Positions 1 through 6,528 of a DNA stretch of 22,019 nt are shown piece by piece. The position numbers and the translations under genes are program-made. The notes under the pieces were generated by a model. It was given only the letters and a program-made list of their open reading frames with translations. It was not told the origin of the DNA and did not search any database. Source of the stretch: Clostridiales bacterium (GTDB taxonomy: Bacteria > Bacillota_A > Clostridia > Saccharofermentanales > Saccharofermentanaceae); contig JAGCGE010000326.1 in assembly GCA_017649745.1 (NCBI GenBank), positions 1 to 22,019 of the forward strand. The letters run 5' to 3'. Numbering within the stretch: position 1 is the stretch's first letter; each line of letters opens with the position of its first letter.

Positions 1-200
1 AAATAGTCGGAGTATATAGTTGCATGGGGACTTATGATGATGATCGTCTCAGGCTCAAGGCTGCTGATCTCTGAAGCCACGCTCTCGTAGGAATCGATCG
101 TCTTTTGAACCTGCTTCTCGCCGCCACGGCCGATCCCCGGCACGATCAGAGGCGGGTGAGGTACCATAAATGAAGCTAAAATCGAAGTCTTATCAGCCAT
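1..200 (-). CDS. amrA: AmmeMemoRadiSam system protein A (extradiol dioxygenase-like plus AMMECR1), N-terminal part
   Basis: Only the first 66 codons are in the window, and the gene runs off the left edge. The visible protein starts MADKTSILASFMVPHPPLIVPG and later has SPHATIYSDY. The HPPLIVP and SPHA segments are typical of the class III extradiol-dioxygenase-like domain that is fused to AMMECR1 in AmmeMemoRadiSam proteins, where these histidines sit in the putative metal site. The start is supported by GGAGGT 4 nt upstream of the ATG. The AMMECR1 half cannot be checked here. Known family role: associated with a radical-SAM enzyme and a Memo-like protein; the reaction is not firmly established. 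The gene is divergent from vanW. Confidence 0.75.
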   Translation of the reverse strand, partial: MADKTSILASFMVPHPPLIVPGIGRGGEKQVQKTIDSYESVASEISSLEPETIIIISPHATIYSDY

Positions 201-404
201 TCTGACCTCCTTACATTCAACTGCGGGAGTCCTATATGTTCCCTTCAATATTACTCCTAATCGATTTCAACAGAAAGTGTGCGATAAATTTTCACTAAAT
301 GTACTCGAAAATTCTAAAAAAAATCGTACATATTATCCTTGAATCTTATTTATCAGTCTAGTAAAGTTCTTTACGAAGATATATTGAGATACAAAGAGGG
401 AAAG
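201..404. other. Divergent intergenic region between amrA and vanW
   Basis: This holds the ribosome binding site for amrA (minus strand, immediately next to position 200) and AAGAGGG for vanW at about 394-400. The region from 280 to 340 is A/T-rich, as expected of promoters. TATTAT at 331-336 could be a -10 box for vanW, but no convincing -35 lies 16-18 nt upstream. No gene or RNA structure is recognised. Confidence 0.4.
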
Positions 405-2171
405 ATGAAAAAGAATTCGCCAAGAGTTAATAGGGGAAGCGTTGCTGCGCGCCCTGCAACAACTAATAAGAGCCACAATTCAGGCTATGTTTTCGATCCG
501 GGCAAGAAAGTCTGGATCTTTACTGTTATCGCTTTTCTGGTGGTAGGAATCGGTGTCACGATCTTCTGTCTAAGAGACACTATCTTCGATTCTGAGAACA
601 AGACCGTTAAAGTTACTATGGCTGACGGAACAGAAACTAAGATGACGGTTGGTGAACTTCGCGCCGAACTTAACAACGGTGTTTTCTATGACGGCATCAT
701 TATCGATGGTATCGATCTTTCCGGTAAGACCAAGGAAGAAGCGCTTACTCTCTTGAGCGATCAGGTTCAGGCTAATGCACCTAAGATCGAACTCTCATAC
801 ACGTTAAACGGTGCTACTTATCCTCTCGATCTTAGCTCTATACCTATGGATAACAATTTCGAGGCAATCGCAACTGAAGCATATAACTACGGAAGACCTT
901 CTGAAGATGCTAAGGCAAATGAGCTCATCGAGTGTTATGAGACAGTTCAGGAGCTTAAGAATACTCCTAAGTCTTACACCACAGAGCACAAAGTAAGCAC
1001 TGATGGCGTTGGAGATCTTGTTAATCAGCTCCTTACACCTCTTAATACTGAGGTCGTCGAATCACATGTATCAGGATTCGATTCAGCTACATGCACATTC
1101 ATCGCATCTGATCCTGTTGATGGCTGTAATGTCAATATCGACAAGGCTATCTCAGATACAAAGGCACTTCTCGATGCCGGAACATATAAGGGCACGATCG
1201 CTGTAGATTCTACAATTACAAAGGCTACGAAGACAAAAGAAGAAGCACTCCAGGGTTACGGACTTATCTCTTCTAAGGCTTCCAATACAAATGCCAACAA
1301 CGATCGTAACCACAATATCAATCAGGCTTGTAAGAACATCAACGGCACTTTCCTGATGCCTGGCGAATCATTCTCATTCAACAACACAGTCGGAAAGAGA
1401 ACTGAAGAAGCAGGATTCAGAATGGCTCCTACTATCATGGGAGGCGAGTCAGTCGATGCTCCAGGCGGTGGAATCTGTCAGGTTAGTTCCATGCTCTTCC
1501 ACTCAGTCGTTAAAGCAGATCTCAGGGTAGATATGAGATATCCTCACCAGTGGCCTTCCGATTACGTGGCACGCGGTACTGATGCTACTGTTGATTGGGA
1601 CAGCAACATGGACTTCAAGTTCACAAATACTTCTTCCTACCCTATTGCTATCTCAGCATATTATGACATCAACAACATGAGAGTAAGCGTAGCTATCTAT
1701 GGTCACAAGCCTGAAGACGGTTCATATATCGATTTCATCTCAGAGACATTAGAAGAGGGAGAAATGCCTGAGACAAAGTACACAGCTGATCCAGAACTCC
1801 CTGTCGGTGAAGAGACAGTTAAGAGAAAACCGCATCCGTACATTCACACCATGTCCTATAAGGTATGGTATGACGCTAACGGCAACGAGATCAAGCGTGA
1901 GGCTTATCTCAGCACAGTATATAATGCTCAGGAAGGTCAGATCGAAAAGGGTGTCCTCTGCCCTGACGGAACTATCGCTGAACTTAATAAGGAAACCGGT
2001 GAAGTTATCGCTCCTGATATCAGCATGACCGAAGACTCTTCTACTCCTTCTGATACATCGATCACAACTGAGACTTCCGAGACAACTACTCCAACGGAAA
2101 CAGTTGAACCGACAGAGTCTCTCGACTATGATCCTGACGAACCTTATGAATCGAGCGTATCTCCGGAGTAA
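405..2171 (+). CDS. Membrane-anchored VanW family protein
   Basis: A 588-residue protein. A short basic Asn/Arg-rich N-terminus is followed by one membrane helix (about residues 34-56, KVWIFTVIAFLVVGIG) and then an extracellular part. Residues about 75-280 resemble the repeated domain often found before VanW (GIDLSGKTKEEAL). The VanW domain is at about 285-415, with NINGTFLMPGESFSFN and GGGICQVSS (354-362). A beta-rich stretch follows, and the last 50 residues are a Ser/Thr/Glu/Pro-rich tail. VanW proteins accompany some vancomycin-resistance clusters, but most genomic copies have unknown cell-wall roles; no other van gene is present. An upstream TTG at 339 gives 22 more residues, but 405 has AAGAGGG four nt upstream and gives a normal membrane-protein start. 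The 3' end overlaps the convergent TIR gene by 28 bp. Confidence 0.88.
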   Translation: MKKNSPRVNRGSVAARPATTNKSHNSGYVFDPGKKVWIFTVIAFLVVGIGVTIFCLRDTIFDSENKTVKVTMADGTETKMTVGELRAELNNGVFYDGIIIDGIDLSGKTKEEALTLLSDQVQANAPKIELSYTLNGATYPLDLSSIPMDNNFEAIATEAYNYGRPSEDAKANELIECYETVQELKNTPKSYTTEHKVSTDGVGDLVNQLLTPLNTEVVESHVSGFDSATCTFIASDPVDGCNVNIDKAISDTKALLDAGTYKGTIAVDSTITKATKTKEEALQGYGLISSKASNTNANNDRNHNINQACKNINGTFLMPGESFSFNNTVGKRTEEAGFRMAPTIMGGESVDAPGGGICQVSSMLFHSVVKADLRVDMRYPHQWPSDYVARGTDATVDWDSNMDFKFTNTSSYPIAISAYYDINNMRVSVAIYGHKPEDGSYIDFISETLEEGEMPETKYTADPELPVGEETVKRKPHPYIHTMSYKVWYDANGNEIKREAYLSTVYNAQEGQIEKGVLCPDGTIAELNKETGEVIAPDISMTEDSSTPSDTSITTETSETTTPTETVEPTESLDYDPDEPYESSVSPE

Positions 2172-4561
2172 AGAGAATACTTCTCTTTCACTCTTTGGTC
2201 AGGCTCATAGCCTTCAAGTCTACGGTCTGCCAGCTCGATCAATTCCTCATATGTAACCGAAGTTAACAGGTACCTGCTCTCGACATAATTCTTATTTCGT
2301 CCGATAACAGGCTTACCTGTTTCTTTATCTGTTCCTAAGAAATAGCAGTCCTCTATATCGTAGATATTCTTAAAGTCCTTGTCATACACACTTATGCGAC
2401 CAGAAGCGATATAATAATAGTCCGAATCCTCGTCATAATAGAAAAAACAGACAAAACTTTCGATCGAATAGATAGTCTTTACATGTTCGAATGTCTCGCT
2501 GTCATAGATACGGACTTCGCCATCCCATAACTGGATGATACCAAGCTCAGCATTTTCGCAAAGTATCGAAGCATAGATCCTGTCAAGATCAAGATCACTG
2601 TTTTTTTCGAGGACTCCGTCTTGAAAACCCTGAACCTCAGAATCATCTAACGGACGATATGCTATTACCTTACAGTCACCTGAATAAGGAGTCAGATAAT
2701 CTGATGAACGGCATTTATAAGTAGTGATATGATTCTCACCTGTCTTGGCAAAATATATCGTTCTGTTGTGATAACTTATCAGATTGAGATAAGAATTATC
2801 GATTCCTTTAAATGATAAATCAGTACACTCACCATTCTTGATGACATATATGCCCCCGTTATTATCTCGGAACATGATCTCATCACCATCAACTGCACAT
2901 TGTACGAGATGATCATTCACCTGGTACTCTGCCTTGAGATTAAGGTCACCATCCAAAAGACTGACGATAGACTCATTGTAGATCACAACATCATCACCGT
3001 TTACAGCGATTCCATCAAGGTACACAAAAGATGAAGTAGACTCCTTGATCTCTGACAGAGTTGAGATATTCTGACTATATATATGCGTCTCGTTCTCGAT
3101 CGTCTGAGCCCAAACTATGGTGTTCCCGTCAGTCGCGATATTCCAGACAATACCGCTTCCCGCAAAATCCACTCTACTCGCGCTCTGATGCGCTGCATCG
3201 ATCTCAAAGAGATAAGTCTCACTATATAAATAATCGACATACACCATGAACAATTCGTCAGTACCAGATCCATATAGGAACCTGATATCGTAACTATTCT
3301 CTGTATCAAGAGCGAAATCACTGAAGATAAACGAGTAAAGATGATCGGTTCCACTATAGAAATACACGCCGTAATTATCTTTGAACGCGTAGCCTGTATC
3401 AAAACAATTATAGCAGAGCTCAACACCTGAAATACCGAGATCCTTTTCACTCAGGTCAGACAGATCAAGATAATGAAATACTCCATCTTTACGCTTAAAC
3501 ACAAAACCGTTTTCACCGTCGAATGCGGTCCCGGCTCCCGTCTCTATTTCATCTGAAAAGACGACCTCACCTGATTCAATATCGACAACGTATTGCTTAT
3601 GATCAAGGCCGATCATGCTTGCATATCTTCCGTTCGGGGATAGTTTAAGACTATAAGATGCCGAAAAAGGTAACAGGATATCCTTGTCACTTAAAAACTC
3701 ATCAGGAAACGTGTAGATTCCCAGAGCTTTTGCAAGAGCCCTTGTAGCGGCATCGCTGTATTCATCCGTGCGTTTCTCGGAAAGAGCGGATCTCGCGGCA
3801 TAGACTGCATCAATTCGTCTTCCGTCGGAAAGGAGGTTCGTCGAAGTAGCCGCCAGCGTATCAGCATATTTCTGACTGATTATCGCATTCTGTCTTGATA
3901 TCTTGATCAGGAAGAACACACAGATACCTAAGATTACCAAAAGGACTGCAAATGCTGCCAAAGTTCTTCTGGTCCTTCTTAAATTCTTAGCTTTCCTCTG
4001 CCTTCGCTGAAGTTCATCATATCCTATGCCGAGAAGTCCTGCAGCAACACGATCACGTGCCTTTTCGATGAGGGCGTTCCTGTCTTTATCATTATCTGCT
4101 CTGCAGTCGGCAGCTAACGGTTCTTTTTTGATCCTGACGAGCATCCTGCTTCCGTCATCAAAAGTCCTTATAGCATCCTGGTAAAGGATCGTCTCAGGAA
4201 ATGCCTCATCAGGCTCACCGTTTGCAAGGACCAACAGGATGTGTTTTCGATCACTGTATTGAAGAAAAGTCTCGATCTCTTTTTGACACCAGACGGATTC
4301 TAGATATTCAGGCGAACAGATGGCGATCAGGTATTCGGAATTCCAAAGGGCTTTCTCGATCTCTCCGGAAAGGCTATCAGATACGGCGAGTTCTGTCTCA
4401 TCTCGAAAAATACGGCCAATCTTACTCTTGCCAATCTTTTTAGCAACTCCGTGCGGAAGACGGTAACCCTCCAGTTTCCTGTGGAGGCTTTCTGCGATCT
4501 CCTTATCCGGACTGCAGTGCCTGTAACTGATAAACGCATCGTATTCAAACTCTGTTCCCAT
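2144..4561 (-). CDS. TIR domain, transmembrane and beta-propeller-like protein
   Basis: An 805-residue protein. The TIR domain spans residues 1-145: YDAFISYR at 7-14, a BB-loop-like RDETELAVSDSL (53-64), and SPEYLESVWCQKEIETF with Glu95 at the position of the catalytic Glu of NAD-cleaving TIRs. A conserved EPLAADCR linker (147-154) follows, then a basic region and a single membrane helix (about 200-218). The remaining 580 residues look like repeated short beta strands with aromatic/Asp turns, suggesting a WD40/PQQ-type propeller. This architecture is familiar in Clostridia but, to my knowledge, not functionally characterised. The TIR is inferred to be cytoplasmic and the propeller outside. 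It may signal through NAD+ or act in defence; that is inference. GGAGGGG lies 5 nt before the ATG. It overlaps vanW at its 3' end. Confidence 0.88.
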   Translation of the reverse strand: MGTEFEYDAFISYRHCSPDKEIAESLHRKLEGYRLPHGVAKKIGKSKIGRIFRDETELAVSDSLSGEIEKALWNSEYLIAICSPEYLESVWCQKEIETFLQYSDRKHILLVLANGEPDEAFPETILYQDAIRTFDDGSRMLVRIKKEPLAADCRADNDKDRNALIEKARDRVAAGLLGIGYDELQRRQRKAKNLRRTRRTLAAFAVLLVILGICVFFLIKISRQNAIISQKYADTLAATSTNLLSDGRRIDAVYAARSALSEKRTDEYSDAATRALAKALGIYTFPDEFLSDKDILLPFSASYSLKLSPNGRYASMIGLDHKQYVVDIESGEVVFSDEIETGAGTAFDGENGFVFKRKDGVFHYLDLSDLSEKDLGISGVELCYNCFDTGYAFKDNYGVYFYSGTDHLYSFIFSDFALDTENSYDIRFLYGSGTDELFMVYVDYLYSETYLFEIDAAHQSASRVDFAGSGIVWNIATDGNTIVWAQTIENETHIYSQNISTLSEIKESTSSFVYLDGIAVNGDDVVIYNESIVSLLDGDLNLKAEYQVNDHLVQCAVDGDEIMFRDNNGGIYVIKNGECTDLSFKGIDNSYLNLISYHNRTIYFAKTGENHITTYKCRSSDYLTPYSGDCKVIAYRPLDDSEVQGFQDGVLEKNSDLDLDRIYASILCENAELGIIQLWDGEVRIYDSETFEHVKTIYSIESFVCFFYYDEDSDYYYIASGRISVYDKDFKNIYDIEDCYFLGTDKETGKPVIGRNKNYVESRYLLTSVTYEELIELADRRLEGYEPDQRVKEKYSLYSGDTLDS

Positions 4562-4704
4562 CTAGCCCCTCCGAACAAAAGCACATTGCGTTTCTTTTAA
4601 CTGACACGTATATTATATCACTCGCGATTCAGATGTATTTCCCCGTGCTCGGCATATATCCAATTTATCAAAAAAAGATTATAATAATTTAGAGGTACCC
4701 GAAT
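4562..4704. promoter_or_regulatory. Divergent promoter region between TIR gene and diguanylate cyclase
   Basis: Two perfect TATAAT hexamers face away from each other. One is on the minus strand at 4617-4612, about 50 nt before the TIR start. The other is on the plus strand at 4680-4685, about 20 nt before the cyclase start. Neither has a recognisable TTGACA at 16-18 nt, so the promoter calls rest on the -10 boxes and A/T-rich surroundings. If the plus-strand box is real, the cyclase leader is very short and its start site would fall on or near the ribosome binding site (AGAGGT at 4691-4696). Confidence 0.4.
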
Positions 4705-6528
4705 ATGAGAATTTGTGCTTTTATCGGTGACATGTATCGCGATTATTCGACCGTGATCATTAAACACTTACAAAAGCGTGCCATTAGAAGTGGGCACAAG
4801 ATAGATATCTATGGAAATTGCGCCGTTCCGAGCGACAATCCGCTTCATACTGAAGGTCTTAAGAGCGTTCTTAAGCTCCCCTCATTTCGCGAGTACGACG
4901 GAATCATCCTTTGTGCGGATACCTTAAATCATGCAGGACTTGAGAGATTTCTCTTAGACAGACTCAGAAACACCGCAGGGCTTCCTCCCGTCATCAGCAT
5001 AAGATGCAACATTGACGGTTTTTATAATATCGTTCCAAACAACAAGAAACTGATGTATGACATGACTAAGCATGTTCTTAGTCAGACCAAATGCGGAGAT
5101 ATCGGTTTTGTTACGGGCAAGGACGATATGATCGATGCTAAAGAAAGACGCGCAGGATTCGAAGAAGCCATGAACGAAGCCGGATATGAGGTCAGCGAAG
5201 ACATGATCTTCCACGGCAATTACTGGGTCAATCTTGGTCCTGAGATGAGCAACTTTTTCATAAGAGAAGACGGTACTCTTCCAAAAGCGATAATCTGCTC
5301 TAACGATTATATGGCCTTCGGTCTGATCGATTCGCTGTTAGCTAAAGGTTATAAGATCCCTGCTGATACGATGGTCACAGGAATAGATAATCTGGAAGGT
5401 ACTTTAACACGAATCCCTTCTATCACGACCGCAAATATCTCTGAAGAGACTTTCGCCAACACTGCACTTGATATGCTCGAAGATATTATCGCCGGCAAGC
5501 CTGTCGATAAATGTGTCCTGGTCCCTGGAGAGATAATCATCCGCGAGAGTACGAACGGCACGATCTCACGAGATCTCGAAGAAGCATTCAGTCTTCTCGA
5601 GACTGCCAAGAACAACTACTATTCGCAGACACTGGCCTTCGGTCGTTTAAGCGCTGAATTCCAGGATGTCATGTCATCTGACGCTTGCGCGCAGCTCATA
5701 TTGAAATCCATACGCGATCTTAACGTTTTCGAAGAAAGTTATATATGCGAATACGGAGAGAACAGCCGTTTTGTCAGCGGCTACTTTAACAGTGAGCGTC
5801 TCGAGCCTTGCCATATCGAATTCCCGCAAGATGCACTGGCGCCTGTTCTTTTCGAAAATGATGAGGCTGGGGTAAGGATCTTCCTTCCGATATACTTCAA
5901 GAACGAAGTGTATGGCTACATGATATTCAAGATACTGCCTGACCCTGAAGCATTCTTCGATGAGCGTCTGGAATTCATGCTGATGCTCTTGGGACAGACG
6001 ATCAATCGATTGCAGCTGTATCAGAAGTTCTGCGAATTCAGCGACATCATGGATCTATATGTCCGCGACGGTCTTACAGGCATCTATAACAGAAGAGGCT
6101 TCGAAAAGAGGATCTCAGCGCTGATGAATAATCTTGATCCTGAGCTTAAGATCGCGATCGCGAGCGTTGATATGGACGATCTGAAATACATCAACGATAC
6201 ATTCGGTCATTCCGCAGGAGACGAAGCTATCAAGCTTATTTCGAAACACCTTAAGGCTTCTCTTATGGAAGGCGAATTTGTCGCGAGAATGGGCGGCGAT
6301 GAATTTACTGCCGTGCTCATATTAAGAGAGCCTGCTCGTATAGGGCAATTCATCAGAAACTTCAGAACGGCGATCAAGGACGTAAATCAATACGGAAATC
6401 GTGCGTATACCTTAAGCGCCAGCATCGGTACTTGCGAAGTCGACAACTGGGATAATCTCATGGAAGCGATAAACGAAGCCGACAAGATAATGTATGTGGA
6501 AAAGAGGACAAAAAAAGATGGCAGGTAA
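4705..6528 (+). CDS. Diguanylate cyclase with LacI-type ligand-binding sensor domain
   Basis: A 607-residue soluble protein with no signal peptide or membrane helix. Residues about 1-285 have the periplasmic-binding-protein/LacI sensor fold without a helix-turn-helix: a DIGFVTGKDD strand, SNDYMAFGLIDSL, and VTGIDNLEGT, the usual LacI-type regulatory core. Residues about 290-440 look like a GAF-type linker. The GGDEF domain runs from about 450 to the end, with DGLTGIYNRRGFE, DMDDLKYINDTFGH and an intact GGDEF at 530-534, so it should make c-di-GMP from two GTP. The inhibitory I-site (RxxD five residues before GGDEF) is absent; MEGE occupies that place. The next gene starts inside its last codons (11 bp overlap), implying co-translation. 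The ligand is unknown; a sugar or other small cytoplasmic molecule is possible. Confidence 0.9.
   Translation: MRICAFIGDMYRDYSTVIIKHLQKRAIRSGHKIDIYGNCAVPSDNPLHTEGLKSVLKLPSFREYDGIILCADTLNHAGLERFLLDRLRNTAGLPPVISIRCNIDGFYNIVPNNKKLMYDMTKHVLSQTKCGDIGFVTGKDDMIDAKERRAGFEEAMNEAGYEVSEDMIFHGNYWVNLGPEMSNFFIREDGTLPKAIICSNDYMAFGLIDSLLAKGYKIPADTMVTGIDNLEGTLTRIPSITTANISEETFANTALDMLEDIIAGKPVDKCVLVPGEIIIRESTNGTISRDLEEAFSLLETAKNNYYSQTLAFGRLSAEFQDVMSSDACAQLILKSIRDLNVFEESYICEYGENSRFVSGYFNSERLEPCHIEFPQDALAPVLFENDEAGVRIFLPIYFKNEVYGYMIFKILPDPEAFFDERLEFMLMLLGQTINRLQLYQKFCEFSDIMDLYVRDGLTGIYNRRGFEKRISALMNNLDPELKIAIASVDMDDLKYINDTFGHSAGDEAIKLISKHLKASLMEGEFVARMGGDEFTAVLILREPARIGQFIRNFRTAIKDVNQYGNRAYTLSASIGTCEVDNWDNLMEAINEADKIMYVEKRTKKDGR

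Noticed and set aside
339..404. Upstream TTG start for VanW
   Set aside because: It has no ribosome binding site and would add a 22-residue segment before a normal basic N-terminus; the ATG at 405 has AAGAGGG upstream.
2170..2188. Hairpin AAAGAGAA-TAC-TTCTCTTT as the vanW terminator
   Set aside because: The stem is only 8 bp and mostly A/T, and the following bases (CACTCTTT) are not a proper U-tract.
3115..3450. 111-residue minus-strand reading frame inside the TIR gene
   Set aside because: It lies wholly inside the long TIR frame on the same strand, has low-complexity Ile/Ser/Arg text and no recognisable domain or ribosome binding site.
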